A DNA stretch of 64,000 bases from Paraburkholderia silvatlantica (GCF_003096715.1 NZ_QEOL01000022.1:102758-166757), one strand, 5' to 3'. Counted from the first letter of the stretch, positions 25,369-34,422 are shown. Program-made: numbers and translations. The notes: generated by a model not told the origin, from the sequence alone.

Positions 25369-26664
25369 TCATTCGGCGGCGGCCATCGTCGTTGGCACAA
25401 CCTGGTATTCAAGTTGGGCCCATGTCTGCGAAACCTCACGCTTGAGGTCGAGAATCTGAATCCGGGCATCCAGTTGCGCCCGGCGGGCCGCGAACGTATC
25501 GGCGAGCGAACCGGTCCCCGCCTTGTAAGCGGCGGCCGCAAGTTCGACGCGCTGGTCGGCGGCCGGCAACAGGGACTGGGTGAGATTCGCGATGCGTTCG
25601 CGCCCACTGGCGAGCGTTGCCGACTCGGTGCGAATATCGGCTTGCACCTGCCGGAGCGCGTCTTCGTACATCAGATGGGCCTTGGTTGCGAGTTCGGCCT
25701 TCTCCGATACATCGCGGTCCTCGCGGTCCCTCCGGTTGATGGGCAAGGGAATGCGCACCCCGACCGACACCATGTTCGAATACGCTCCGCCGCGTTGCTG
25801 GTACGAGACCTCCCAGGTCCAGTTGGGGCGGCGCTCGCTGCTGGCGACAGCCGTGCCGGCATCGGCGACGGCGATGTCATCGGCCGCTGCGACGAGTATC
25901 GGCTGCACCAGCCGGAGTTCATCGGGTGGCAAGGAAGAGACATAGGACTCGGGCGCGGGCGGCTCGCCCGTCACATCGGCCGCAGGTGTCGCTGTCCAGC
26001 GCGAGAGACCAATGAGCGCGGTCTGATACGTTTGCTGCGCCTTGAGCACCTGGTCCTGCGTCTGGGCCAGCGTTGCCTCGGCTTGTACGACGTCGGCGGC
26101 CGTCGCCCTCGCTCCCCGGTATGACGCCTTGGTAGCGGCGAGTTCGTGAGTCATATGCTCCAGCAACGCCCGCTGGAGCGTCAGGGCCCGCTTTGCATAA
26201 ACGGCGTCAAGCCAGGCAGTGGCGGTCTGCTGTCGCACATTCGCGAGTTGTGCGAGATAGCCGGCCTGCTCGCGCTTCACCACCTCGCTGGCGAGGTCGG
26301 AGCGAAGGCGTCGCTTTTCCCGCGAGACCCACTCCTGCTCGATGCCAATACGCCGCATCGTCATGAAGTCCTGGCCGATGGTGAAGCGCTGCGCGCCATT
26401 AATCGGCAGGTTGTCGACGCCGGCCGCGAGCACCGGGTCCGGCAATTGCCCTGCCCGGACCGCGGCTTCGGAACTGGCGTGTACGGACGCCTGCGCGGCC
26501 TGCATGGCTGCGGAGTGGTCGGTTGCCGCCTGCAACGCCGCTTCGAGCGTGAGGGGGGCTTGCTGAGCGTGCGCGGCAGAAGCAAGCAGTATCAGCGCGG
26601 CGCAAATCGGGCGCGCGCACACGGATGCACGCCGGCATAGCGGCGTGCCAATCGTCAAAGGCAT
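25369..26664 (-). CDS. cusC: Outer-membrane efflux protein CusC (TolC family)
   Basis: TolC-family channel of 431 residues: signal peptide (CARPICAALILLASAAHA, cleavage near QQA), paired helical repeats beginning LTLEAALQAATDHSAAMQAA and repeated in the second half, with VSVGVRIPLPINRRDREDRD in the beta region. No lipobox cysteine is evident at the cleavage site, unlike E. coli CusC. It is the first pump gene of the operon and its stop overlaps the region just before cusB, so expression is coupled. Identification as the Cu/Ag outer-membrane part rests on its linkage to cusB and cusA. Confidence 0.9.
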   Translation of the reverse strand: MPLTIGTPLCRRASVCARPICAALILLASAAHAQQAPLTLEAALQAATDHSAAMQAAQASVHASSEAAVRAGQLPDPVLAAGVDNLPINGAQRFTIGQDFMTMRRIGIEQEWVSREKRRLRSDLASEVVKREQAGYLAQLANVRQQTATAWLDAVYAKRALTLQRALLEHMTHELAATKASYRGARATAADVVQAEATLAQTQDQVLKAQQTYQTALIGLSRWTATPAADVTGEPPAPESYVSSLPPDELRLVQPILVAAADDIAVADAGTAVASSERRPNWTWEVSYQQRGGAYSNMVSVGVRIPLPINRRDREDRDVSEKAELATKAHLMYEDALRQVQADIRTESATLASGRERIANLTQSLLPAADQRVELAAAAYKAGTGSLADTFAARRAQLDARIQILDLKREVSQTWAQLEYQVVPTTMAAAE

Positions 26665-26756
26665 GTTCTAACCCCAACGGGGGAGTCCCAATGGGACTCC
26701 ACGTCCTGGACACAGGACGACCTCGCCGCTCACGCGGCGAACCAGTCAAACGAGGG

Positions 26757-27119
26757 TTAGATGGCTTGGGGAGGTCGCCAGAGGCCGTCCGGCACGTGAC
26801 CGGCAAACGACTCGGCGTAGTGGAAAAAGACCTGACGGGTGACAGTCATGGGATGGCTGACGGTCGCCCGCGCGGGAGGGTAGTAGATGCTGGCGAACTG
26901 ACACTGTGCCGTACCCTTGCAGAAGCCGTCCTTGGCCTTGCCCGCCGGCGACGGCTTCATCGTCTCGCATCCCGGCATTTCGACGGACACCGAGCCGTCG
27001 TCGTGCATCGGCATCGACTGCTGCATCGGACATTCGCCCGCCATGCCAGTGGCTGCCAGCCCGCTCAGGGGCAGCATCGCGCACAGCAACAAGACGAGAA
27101 GGGTCCGAAGAATTTTCAT
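26757..27119 (-). CDS. Small secreted Met/Cys/His-rich protein at the head of the cus operon
   Basis: A 120-residue protein with a clear signal peptide (LRTLLVLLLCAMLPLSGLAA). The mature part is rich in possible soft-metal ligands: GECPMQQSMPMHDDG, EMPGCETM, FCKGTAQCQF and a C-terminal VSHPMTV...FFHYAESF. It is 92 bp upstream of cusC on the same strand, so it probably belongs to the copper/silver operon as a periplasmic metal-binding or sensing protein. Related small proteins occur with copper-resistance genes, but I cannot name the family with certainty. Confidence 0.75.
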   Translation of the reverse strand: MKILRTLLVLLLCAMLPLSGLAATGMAGECPMQQSMPMHDDGSVSVEMPGCETMKPSPAGKAKDGFCKGTAQCQFASIYYPPARATVSHPMTVTRQVFFHYAESFAGHVPDGLWRPPQAI

Positions 27120-27532
27120 GGCAGCGATTGCAGGCAGCCGATTCTATCGTGTTTGCGTTTTATTTTGTCCGGTAGCGGCGGCCTTTCGGCGCGGCCGACG
27201 ACGATCGCTCCGCGCTCTTGCGCGTGCCATCGCCGCCAGGTGGACTGCGCCACCGTTGGCCCGGCGCCCTCCAGAAGGGCTGCGCCCGTTCCTGACACGA
27301 ACGCAAATTCGAATTCGAGGCGGCTTCCGGTCCGATTCCCTTATGCGCAATTCACGGATTCCGTTGCGGCATTGACCTGCATTCGAACAATGGTGTGGTG
27401 AGCGTGATCACGAAGACCGGCTAAAACCTGAAATTTCAACTCGAAACGCTCAGAGGCATGCGTTGTGTGGGCAACCGGTTCCGAACCGAATACGCCCGAC
27501 TTGCGGTGGCGCCGCCTCCTGTGCGGTGCGCC
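27120..27532. other. Intergenic region between the cus operon and tetR
   Basis: This 413-bp stretch holds the promoter side of the cus operon. No intact gene is supported. A short plus-strand frame ending near 27423 (NNGVVSVITKTG) looks vaguely like a TonB-receptor plug segment but is too short to call. Confidence 0.4.
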
Positions 27533-28138
27533 CTAGCGAAGTGCCGCCGCCACCGCTTCATCAATCTGCAGCGCAAAGCGCGCTTCGGCATCGGGCACCG
27601 TGTAGCCAATCGACAGTTCGAGATACGCGTCGCCTAGAACCAGCTGAACGAATGTCGCGGCCCGCAACGCAGCCGTCGATTCGTCGAACCGCTTTCGCAA
27701 TATTTTCGCGGCGAAGGCACGCACGACCTTCGCACCATTTTCATAAAACACCTGGCCGAGTTCCGGAAGACGCTCGGCCTCAGCAACGATGGCCCGGTAA
27801 AGCCGCAGATTGTCCGGCGTGATAAGGCTTTGCGCCAATACCCATCCCAATGCGCGCAACTCGTCTTCGGGTGATCCATCGGATTGCCCGTCCTGAGCGC
27901 CGGCAAGAAATCCACCCACTTCAGCACACATCGAACTCACCAGACCCACGAAGAGCGCCTCCTTCGACTTGAAGTGGCGGTAGACCGTCTGTTTGCCGAC
28001 GCCAGCGGCCGCGGCGACATCGTCCATCGTTGCCAGGCCGAACCCCTGGCTCAAGAAAACGGCTTTCGCGCCGTCGAGGATGGCGGAGCGCTTGCGGCGT
28101 TGCAGCGGGCTCAGTTCGGGGAGAGAGGACATGTTCAT
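27533..28138 (-). CDS. TetR-family transcriptional repressor
   Basis: A 201-residue TetR regulator. The N-terminal helix-turn-helix reads AVFLSQGFGLATMDDVAAAA then GVGKQTVYRHFKSKEALFVG, a textbook TetR/AcrR recognition helix. The C-terminal ligand domain (ALGWVLAQSLITPDNLRLYR, FYENGAKVVRAFAAKILRK) is of the AefR-like type with a helical effector pocket. It is divergent from the epimerase/DoxX operon over 130 bp that contain a strong promoter overlapped by inverted repeats, so it most likely represses both itself and that operon. Confidence 0.94.
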   Translation of the reverse strand: MNMSSLPELSPLQRRKRSAILDGAKAVFLSQGFGLATMDDVAAAAGVGKQTVYRHFKSKEALFVGLVSSMCAEVGGFLAGAQDGQSDGSPEDELRALGWVLAQSLITPDNLRLYRAIVAEAERLPELGQVFYENGAKVVRAFAAKILRKRFDESTAALRAATFVQLVLGDAYLELSIGYTVPDAEARFALQIDEAVAAALR

Positions 28139-28166
28139 GCCCGATAAATAGCAGATCGTCCGGCAG

Positions 28167-28195
28167 TTGACAAGACTGATAAGTCTCGTTTAGAT
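28167..28195 (+). promoter_or_regulatory. Sigma-70 promoter of the epimerase/DoxX operon
   Basis: TTGACA (28167-28172) and TTAGAT (28190-28195) are spaced by exactly 17 bp, an excellent consensus -35 with a fair -10. It points toward the epimerase gene at 28269. TetR half sites overlap the -10. Confidence 0.7.
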
Positions 28196-28225
28196 TCGCC
28201 GAAACGAGACTACCTAGTCTCGTTT
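28173..28225. promoter_or_regulatory. TetR operator cluster
   Basis: A perfect 24-bp palindrome has arms AAACGAGACTA (28202-28212) and TAGTCTCGTTT (28215-28225) around CC. A further half site AGTCTCGTTT (28182-28191) overlaps the promoter -10, and AGACT-GATA-AGTCT (28173-28186) adds a third element. The palindrome lies just after the probable transcription start, so a bound TetR dimer would block both initiation and clearance. Confidence 0.7.
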
Positions 28226-28268
28226 GAGGGGCATATCAGCCTCTCAGGCAACCGTCGAGGAGAACGTT

Positions 28269-29192
28269 ATGGAACTTTTCATTACAGGTGGTACGGGCTA
28301 CATCGGGCAAGCGGTAGCGCGCAAGGCGATCAGCCTCGGCCATCAGGTGACGGCGCTGGTGCGCGAATCCAGGTCGGAGGCCGCGGGCACGCTGGCACGT
28401 CTCGGCGTGAAGCTGCATGGCGGCGACTTGCGTGAGCCACAGTCTTTCGCTGCGACTGCCGGTGCCGCTGATGGCGTGGTGCACATGGCGTCGACCAACG
28501 ACGCTTCCGCCGCCGCTGCTGACGAGGCCGCGGCTGTGGCGATGCTTTCGCATTTGCATCCGGGCGCGGCGTTTGTCTATACGTCGGGCACGTGGGTCTA
28601 CGGCAATACAGAGGGAGCGCCCGCGACTGAAACGTCGGCGCTGAACCCGACACCACTGGTCGCCTGGCGGCCCGCAGTGGAGCAACGTGTGCTGGCGCTG
28701 GCGGCGAGCCGCTCGATTGCCGCGGTGGTTCTCAGGCCGGCAATGGTGCATGGCTACGGCGGTGGCATCTTCGGCATGCTTGCCGGCATGGTCCGTCAGA
28801 CCGGCAGTGTGAGGGTCGTCGGCGATGGCCGCAATGACTGGCCCGCCGTTCACGTCGATGATCTCGCTACGGCATACCTGAGCGCAGTGGAGCAGGCGGC
28901 AAGCGGTGACGGTCGAGTCGTGGGACAGATCTTCAACGTGGTCGCGGAAGATGCCGTTGCCGTCGCCGAAATAGGCGAAGCGATCCGGGCATCGGCAGGC
29001 GCCGACCGCGTCGAACTCTGGCCGCTCGACGACGCTCGCCAATCGCTTGGGCCTTTTGCCGACGCACTGGCGCTCGACCAGACCGTAAGTGGCCAGCATG
29101 CCCGCCGAGTGCTTGCGTGGGAACCCCGCGGCCCCGGCCTGATTGCGGACCTCGCTGCGCAAAAGCATTCTCAGCAAAGCACCGGAGCATGA
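28269..29192 (+). CDS. NAD-dependent epimerase/dehydratase family protein (extended/atypical SDR)
   Basis: A 307-residue Rossmann protein: MELFITGGTGYIGQAVARKA with the GxxGxxG loop, GDLREPQSFAATAGAADGVV, then TSGTWVYGNTEGAPATETSA, in which the usual catalytic YxxxK is replaced by a shorter pattern, and HVDDLATAYLSAVEQAA. It resembles the atypical SDRs induced by TetR regulators in detoxification operons, acting on an unknown substrate. The ATG at 28269 follows GAGGAGAACG. The stop is overlapped by the start of the DoxX-like gene. Control by the divergent TetR is strongly implied by the operator. Confidence 0.9.
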   Translation: MELFITGGTGYIGQAVARKAISLGHQVTALVRESRSEAAGTLARLGVKLHGGDLREPQSFAATAGAADGVVHMASTNDASAAAADEAAAVAMLSHLHPGAAFVYTSGTWVYGNTEGAPATETSALNPTPLVAWRPAVEQRVLALAASRSIAAVVLRPAMVHGYGGGIFGMLAGMVRQTGSVRVVGDGRNDWPAVHVDDLATAYLSAVEQAASGDGRVVGQIFNVVAEDAVAVAEIGEAIRASAGADRVELWPLDDARQSLGPFADALALDQTVSGQHARRVLAWEPRGPGLIADLAAQKHSQQSTGA

Positions 29193-29539
29193 CGATGCCG
29201 TGGAACAGTGTGTCTCTCGAATCGATCCTCGCGATGATCTTAACGGTTCTCTTCGCGGTGGCGGGGGTGGTCAATCTCGCAAGACTTGGCGCGGTGAAGC
29301 GCGACTTCGCGCGCTGGGGTTACCCGGCATGGTTTCCGTTGCTCTGCGGCACTCTGGAGCTGTTCAGTGCCGCACTTCTTCCTGGACAACAAACCAGAGC
29401 CTTGGGCCTGACGCTGGCCGGCGCGATCATGATCGGCGCGCTCTTCACCTTGCTACGCAATCGGGAGCCGTTCCGGCATCTCGCCCCGGCGCTGATCTTC
29501 TCGGCGCTCATTGTGATTACTGCGGCGGCCCGCAGCTGA
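29189..29539 (+). CDS. DoxX-like small membrane protein
   Basis: A 116-residue protein with four membrane spans (ILAMILTVLFAVAGVVNLAR, PAWFPLLCGTLELFSAALL, ALGLTLAGAIMIGALFTLL, LAPALIFSALIVITAAA), the layout of the DoxX-like family. Its ATG overlaps the TGA of the epimerase gene (ATGA), so translation is coupled; an ATG two codons later is the alternative. DoxX-like proteins are often paired with oxidoreductases in stress operons. Confidence 0.87.
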   Translation: MTMPWNSVSLESILAMILTVLFAVAGVVNLARLGAVKRDFARWGYPAWFPLLCGTLELFSAALLPGQQTRALGLTLAGAIMIGALFTLLRNREPFRHLAPALIFSALIVITAAARS

Positions 29540-29851
29540 AACCTTGTCGCCACCCAGGCGGGCGAGCCTGGGACGCCAAGCCTGGGACCCGCGTTGCCCT
29601 TGGCGAAGGTCCGTTGTCGAGAGCGACGACATCGTTACGAACGACTCATCGGCGGCACACGAACTCCTCGTTAAACGCATAATCGGCGTACCTGGCGACA
29701 TCATGGGCCGGGTCGCCTTCTCGCTGGACCCAACTCACTTCGATTTGCCACGGCCCAATCGGTTCGGCGAACGTCTGGACAACTTTCAGTGAGAATTTCA
29801 CCGCCTCGGCACTAGAATTCAGGCATGGTCGCGTTCCCGAAGGAGGCTGCC
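29540..29851. other. Intergenic region with ambiguous short ORFs on both strands
   Basis: In this 312-bp stretch a plus-strand frame reads ELLVKRIIGVPGDIMG, similar to the KR-(I/V)-IG-x-PGD box of signal peptidase I, and a minus-strand frame gives a 72-residue ORF ending AFNEEFVCRR. Both have similar codon bias, and neither has other family features, so I call neither. Confidence 0.35.
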
Positions 29852-30010
29852 ATGACTCAGTCAATGATCAGTTTTTGGGTTGGCCTTGTGGTTCTCGTTG
29901 TCATTGCCATGGCCCTGTCCCGTCGCTACAGGCGCGATCACCCGGGAGGGAGCCTGAGCGAGTGGCTCGACACACACCATATGGGCTGGACGCATCGCAA
30001 ACATCGTTAG
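29852..30010 (+). CDS. Small single-span membrane protein of unknown function
   Basis: A 52-residue protein: hydrophobic span MISFWVGLVVLVVIAMAL followed by a basic stretch SRRYRRDHPGG and a tail ending HMGWTHRKHR. AAGGAGG lies five bases before the ATG at 29852, which makes translation very likely and rules out the upstream in-frame ATG at 29825. It is nine bases upstream of the zinc-ribbon gene, so the two form a small operon. Function unknown. Confidence 0.65.
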   Translation: MTQSMISFWVGLVVLVVIAMALSRRYRRDHPGGSLSEWLDTHHMGWTHRKHR

Positions 30011-30019
30011 AGGAATACC

Positions 30020-30184
30020 ATGCCCACTTACCAGTACAGGTGCGAGAAGTGCGGCGAGATGTTCGAGCATGCCGAGCATCTTGCCGAACATGAAACGGCT
30101 CATCCGCCTTGCCCAAAGTGCGGAAGCGAGAAAGTTCAGCACATACCCACACCCTTTGTGGCGAAAACACCCAGAAAGTCCTGA
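30020..30184 (+). CDS. FmdB-type zinc-ribbon protein
   Basis: A 54-residue protein, MPTYQYRCEKCGEMFEHAEH at the N terminus, with a second CxxC in PPCPKCGSEK; the four cysteines form the zinc ribbon of the FmdB/CxxC regulatory family. Relatives accompany many metabolic operons and bind zinc; a regulatory role is proposed but not proven. It directly follows the small membrane protein and converges on the RND permease gene with only 15 bp between stops. GAGGAA precedes the ATG. Confidence 0.85.
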   Translation: MPTYQYRCEKCGEMFEHAEHLAEHETAHPPCPKCGSEKVQHIPTPFVAKTPRKS

Positions 30185-30199
30185 AACCTCTTCAGCCGC

Positions 30200-33100
30200 T
30201 CAGGTCTGCGCCGGCTGCTCCCTGTCCCGATGATGGTCTGCGGCGAGGAACATATACATCGCGGGCACGACGAACAGCGTGAACAGCGTGCCGATCGACA
30301 TCCCCGTGAAGATCACGAGCCCCATCGCGTTGCGGCCGGCCGCGCCCGCACCCGATGCGATCACGAGCGGCACGACGCCCAGCACCATGGCGGCCGTCGT
30401 CATCAGGATCGGCCGCAAGCGCACGCCCGCCGCTTCTTCGAGTGCTTCGCGCTTGCGCCGCCCCGCGCGTTGCAGTTCATTCGCGAACTGCACGATCAGA
30501 ATGCCGTGCTTGCTGACAAGACCCATCAGCGTGACGAGGCCCACTTGCGTGTAAATGTTCAGCGTCGTGAGTCCCACGTTAATGAAGATCAGCGCGCCGA
30601 ACAGCGCCATCGGCACCGACACGAGAATCACGACCGGATCGCGAAAGCTCTCGAACTGAGCGGCGAGCGCGAGAAACACGATGATCGTCGCCAACAGCAG
30701 CGTGGTCACGAAGCCGCCGGACTCCTGCACGAATTGTCGCGACAAGCCTGAATAGTCGGCCGTGTAGCCCGTCGGCGCGGCGTCGGTGGTGGCCTGGCGC
30801 AGGAAGTCGAGCACCTCGCCCTGCGAGATGCCCGGCGCGAGCACGCCGGAAATCGTCGCCGAATTGAGTTGCTGGAAGTGATTGATCGACTCCGGCACGA
30901 CATTGCGCTTCAGATGCGTGACCGTCGATGCGGGAATCACGCTGCCATTGGGGGTGCGCAAGTAATAGTCGAGCACTTGCGACGGGTTCAGCCGGTCCGT
31001 TTGCAGCACCTGCGGAATCACCTTGTACGAGCGGCCAGCAATCGAAAAGTAGTTGACGAAGTTACCGCCGAGCGCCGCGCCCAGCGTCTGCCCGACATCG
31101 CTTTGCGTCAGGCCGAGCGAAGCGACTTTGTCTCGGTCCACGAGCAACACGCTTTCCGGCTTGTCGATCTTCAGATCGCTGTCGACGAAAAAGAACATGC
31201 CGCTTTCCCGTGCTTTCTGCAGCACGGCTTGCGACACTTCGTTGAGGTTCTCGAACGGCTCAGTCGTGCTGATGATGAATTGCACGGGCAATCCTTGCGC
31301 GCCCGGCAGGGGCGGAAACTGAAATGCGGCGACGCGCGCGCCCGCGATGCCGTTCCACTTCTGCTGCAATTCCTGCTGCAATTGCGTCGCGCCCTTCTTG
31401 CGCTTGTCCCACGTTTTGAAGAGCACGCCGCCGATGCCCTGGTTCAGCGTCGGCACGCCCGTGAGCTGGAACATCTGTGCGTATTCGGGCAGTTGCTTCG
31501 AGATCTCGAAGACCTGATCCGCGTAGGTCTGCATCTGCTGGATCGTCGCGTTCGGCGGCCCCAGGACCTGGGACAGCACGATGCCCTGGTCCTCCTGAGG
31601 CGCAAGCTCCGATTGCGAAGTCACAAAGAGATACACGGCGCCGCACAGAAGCAGCGCGCCCATCACGACGAACACGGGCCACGTGTCGAGCATCGCATGC
31701 AACAGGCGCCGGTAGCCGTCATGTACACGATCGAACTGCCGGTCGACGAAGCGCGCGAAGCGGCCCGATTGCTGGTCCGTGCGGAAAAAGCGCGAACACA
31801 TCATCGGAGAGAGCGTCAACGCGATCACGCCCGACACGGTGACGGCGCCCGCCAGCGTGAACGCGAACTCGGTGAACAGCGCGCCCGTCAGTCCGCCCTG
31901 AAAGCCGATGGGTGCGTACACGGCGATCAGCACGACCGTCATCGCGAGAATCGGGCCGCCGAGTTCGCGCGCCGCGATCAGTGCGGCTTCGAAAGGCTTC
32001 TTGCCCTCCTCCTTCATATGCCGGTCGACGTTCTCGACCACGATGATCGCATCGTCGACGACGAGGCCGATGGCGAGCACGAGCGCTAGCAGTGTCAGCA
32101 GATTGATCGAATAGCCGAGCACCTGCATCACGAAGAACGTGCCGACCAGCGAGAGCGGCATCGCGATCACGGGCACGATCACCGCGCGCAAGCTGCCAAG
32201 GAAAAGGAAGATCACGACGGTCACGATCAGCAGCGCCTCGGCGAGCGTCTTCACCACTTCTGCGATCGCCGTATTGATGAAGTCGGTCGCGTCGTAGACG
32301 ATGTCGCCCGTCATGCCCGTCGGGAACTGCCTCTGCAGGTCCGGGAATATCGCTTTGACGCGCTTCGCGACGTCGAGCACGTTCGCATCGGGCGCCACCT
32401 TGATGCCGATGAACACCGATCGCTTGCCGCTGAACGCGACGTTGAAGTCGTAATTGTCCGCGCCGAGCACGACATTCGCGACGTCTTCGAGGCGCACGAT
32501 CGCGCCGTTCTTCTGCGTGACGACGAGTTTCCTGAAGTCCTCGACGGAATGCAGGTCGGTGCCTGCATTCAGATCGACGCTGATCATCTGGCCTTTGGTC
32601 GTGCCAAGCGTCGCCAGATAGTTGTTGTTGCCGAGCGCCGTGAAGACGTCGGCGGCCGTCACGTTGTGTGCGGCGAGCCGGCTCGAGTCGAGCCATGCGC
32701 GCAGCGCGAACTGACGGCCGCCGAGCACTTCCGCCGTTTGCACCCCCTGAACCGAATCGAGCTTCGGTTTCACGACACGCAGCAGATAATCCGTGACGTT
32801 GTTGCTCGGCAGCACGTCGCTGTAAAAGCCCATGTACATCGCGTCGGTGGTTTGACCCACCTGCACGGTCAGCACCGGCTGTTGCGCCTGCGGCGGCAAC
32901 TGGTTGCGCACCGAAGCGATCTGCGTGTTGATCTCTGTGAGCGCGCGATTGGAGTCGTAGTTGAGGCGCAGCGTTGCGGTGATCGTCGAGACGCCCGTGG
33001 TGCTCGTCGACGACATGTAGTCGATACCCTGTGCCTGCGCAATCGCGGCTTCGAGCGGCTGCGTGATGAAGCCCGCCATCGTGTCGGCGCTCGCGCCATA

Positions 33101-33253
33101 GTACGCGGTGGTGATCGTCACCACGCCGTTCTCGGTTTGCGGATATTCGCTGACCTTCAGCGCCGCAAGCGAGCGCAAGCCGAGCACGAGTATCAGCAGG
33201 CTCACCACCGATGCGAGCACCGGGCGTTCAATGAAGATGTCGGTGAATTTCAT
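30200..33253 (-). CDS. RND multidrug efflux permease (HAE1 family, MexI-like)
   Basis: Inner-membrane pump of 1017 residues. It starts MKFTDIFIERPVLASVVSLL, has the HAE1 proton-relay helix LALVLAIGLVVDDAIIVVEN (the Asp pair in TM4) and the mirrored second half ending in LVIFTGMSIGTLFTLFVVPA. The short N terminus and the YGASADTMAGFITQPLEAAI segment match MexI/MdtB-like pumps for drugs and signal molecules rather than metal pumps. It is the last gene of an operon with its adaptor (11 bp gap) and outer-membrane channel upstream. Substrate unknown; no local regulator is adjacent. Confidence 0.95.
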   Translation of the reverse strand: MKFTDIFIERPVLASVVSLLILVLGLRSLAALKVSEYPQTENGVVTITTAYYGASADTMAGFITQPLEAAIAQAQGIDYMSSTSTTGVSTITATLRLNYDSNRALTEINTQIASVRNQLPPQAQQPVLTVQVGQTTDAMYMGFYSDVLPSNNVTDYLLRVVKPKLDSVQGVQTAEVLGGRQFALRAWLDSSRLAAHNVTAADVFTALGNNNYLATLGTTKGQMISVDLNAGTDLHSVEDFRKLVVTQKNGAIVRLEDVANVVLGADNYDFNVAFSGKRSVFIGIKVAPDANVLDVAKRVKAIFPDLQRQFPTGMTGDIVYDATDFINTAIAEVVKTLAEALLIVTVVIFLFLGSLRAVIVPVIAMPLSLVGTFFVMQVLGYSINLLTLLALVLAIGLVVDDAIIVVENVDRHMKEEGKKPFEAALIAARELGGPILAMTVVLIAVYAPIGFQGGLTGALFTEFAFTLAGAVTVSGVIALTLSPMMCSRFFRTDQQSGRFARFVDRQFDRVHDGYRRLLHAMLDTWPVFVVMGALLLCGAVYLFVTSQSELAPQEDQGIVLSQVLGPPNATIQQMQTYADQVFEISKQLPEYAQMFQLTGVPTLNQGIGGVLFKTWDKRKKGATQLQQELQQKWNGIAGARVAAFQFPPLPGAQGLPVQFIISTTEPFENLNEVSQAVLQKARESGMFFFVDSDLKIDKPESVLLVDRDKVASLGLTQSDVGQTLGAALGGNFVNYFSIAGRSYKVIPQVLQTDRLNPSQVLDYYLRTPNGSVIPASTVTHLKRNVVPESINHFQQLNSATISGVLAPGISQGEVLDFLRQATTDAAPTGYTADYSGLSRQFVQESGGFVTTLLLATIIVFLALAAQFESFRDPVVILVSVPMALFGALIFINVGLTTLNIYTQVGLVTLMGLVSKHGILIVQFANELQRAGRRKREALEEAAGVRLRPILMTTAAMVLGVVPLVIASGAGAAGRNAMGLVIFTGMSIGTLFTLFVVPAMYMFLAADHHRDREQPAQT

Positions 33254-33264
33254 CGCACGCTCTT

Positions 33265-34422
33265 CTATTGTTCCTGGGGCGTCGGATTCGGGCTGTCCGC
33301 AGGCAGCACGCGGTTGTCGATCACGAGGGGCGTGCCGTTTTTCAGTTTCAGCTGGCCGCTCGTCACAACCTGCGTGCCTGCGCTGATGCCCTTGAGAATG
33401 GCGACCTGGTCGCCGCGCGTCGGCCCCGGCGTGACGAACACCTGTTGCGCGACGGGCATGATCTTGCCTTGCGCATTCTTTTGTTCGCCGGGCTTCACGA
33501 CAAACACGGTCGCGCCATACGGGTTATAGGTGATCGCGGTTTGCGGCAAGGTCAGAAAGCGCTGCGCGCCGCCCGCGTCGATCTTCACGTTCGCATACAT
33601 GCCGGGCAGCAGCTTGCGCTCGCGATTGTCGACGGTCGCCTCGATCTGGACGTTGCGCGTCGTACTGTCCACGCGCGGATTGATCGAGCGGATCTTGCCG
33701 TCGAACGCGCGGTTGCCGAACGCATCCGTATCGACGGCGATGGCCTGGCCAACCTGCAATTGGCCGAGCTGCTGCTGCGGCAGAAAGAAGTCGGCGTAGA
33801 TCGGGTCGATGGCTTGCAGCGTGACGATGGCGTCACCCGGATTGAGGTACTGGCCTGGGTTGACCGTCGTGATGCCGACGCGCCCCGCGAACGGCGCGCG
33901 AATCGTCTTCTTCTCGACAAGGGCGGCCTGTTGATCGACCTGGGCTCTTTTGCTCTTGAGGTCGGCGGCGTCGGCGTCGAGCTGCGCCCTGGCAATCGCC
34001 TGAATGCCGAACTGCGCCTTGTCGCGGTTGTAGACCGTTTGCGCGAGGTCCGCCGCTGCTTTCAGCGACGCGAGCTGGGCCCTGTCCGAGTCGTCGTTCA
34101 GGCGCACGAGCACCTGGCCCGTCTTCACCTCCTGACCCGAGTTGAACGCGATCTCGCGCACGAGCCCGGCCACTTCCGTCGTCACGTCGACGCCGCGCAC
34201 CGCACGCAGGCTGCCCACTGCCGCAAGCTGCGGCTGCCATGTCTGATAGCCTGCGATAGCGGCCGTGACGGTGGCGGGCGGCGCGGCGTTGCTCGCCATG
34301 AACTTCCTGATCATGTGCGCCCTGAACAGATTGAAGCCGACCAGCGCGCCGAGCAGTATGGCTACGCAGATCAACATGATGATCATCCGCTTTGCCATCG
34401 GTTTTTTCGTCGTCATCGTCAT
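33265..34422 (-). CDS. RND efflux periplasmic adaptor subunit (HlyD/MexH-like)
   Basis: Membrane-fusion protein of 385 residues. An N-terminal anchor (KRMIIMLICVAILLGALVGF) is followed by GSLRAVRGVDVTTEVAGLVR, the lipoyl half-motif, a helical hairpin (AQTVYNRDKAQFGIQAIARA) and the second lipoyl part IRAPFAGRVGITTVNPGQYL. Length and motifs fit MexH-like adaptors. I chose the ATG at 34422, just before the anchor; the frame runs 44 codons further upstream through sequence that overlaps the preceding gene's 3' end. It sits 31 bp after the channel gene and 11 bp before the pump gene. Confidence 0.94.
   Translation of the reverse strand: MTMTTKKPMAKRMIIMLICVAILLGALVGFNLFRAHMIRKFMASNAAPPATVTAAIAGYQTWQPQLAAVGSLRAVRGVDVTTEVAGLVREIAFNSGQEVKTGQVLVRLNDDSDRAQLASLKAAADLAQTVYNRDKAQFGIQAIARAQLDADAADLKSKRAQVDQQAALVEKKTIRAPFAGRVGITTVNPGQYLNPGDAIVTLQAIDPIYADFFLPQQQLGQLQVGQAIAVDTDAFGNRAFDGKIRSINPRVDSTTRNVQIEATVDNRERKLLPGMYANVKIDAGGAQRFLTLPQTAITYNPYGATVFVVKPGEQKNAQGKIMPVAQQVFVTPGPTRGDQVAILKGISAGTQVVTSGQLKLKNGTPLVIDNRVLPADSPNPTPQEQ

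Noticed and set aside
27140..27423. Short plus-strand frame ending NNGVVSVITKTG, reminiscent of a TonB-receptor plug
   Set aside because: Too short, no start, no other receptor motif.
30869..32089. Long plus-strand frame antisense to the RND permease
   Set aside because: Arg/His/Leu-rich shadow; the permease is complete on the minus strand.
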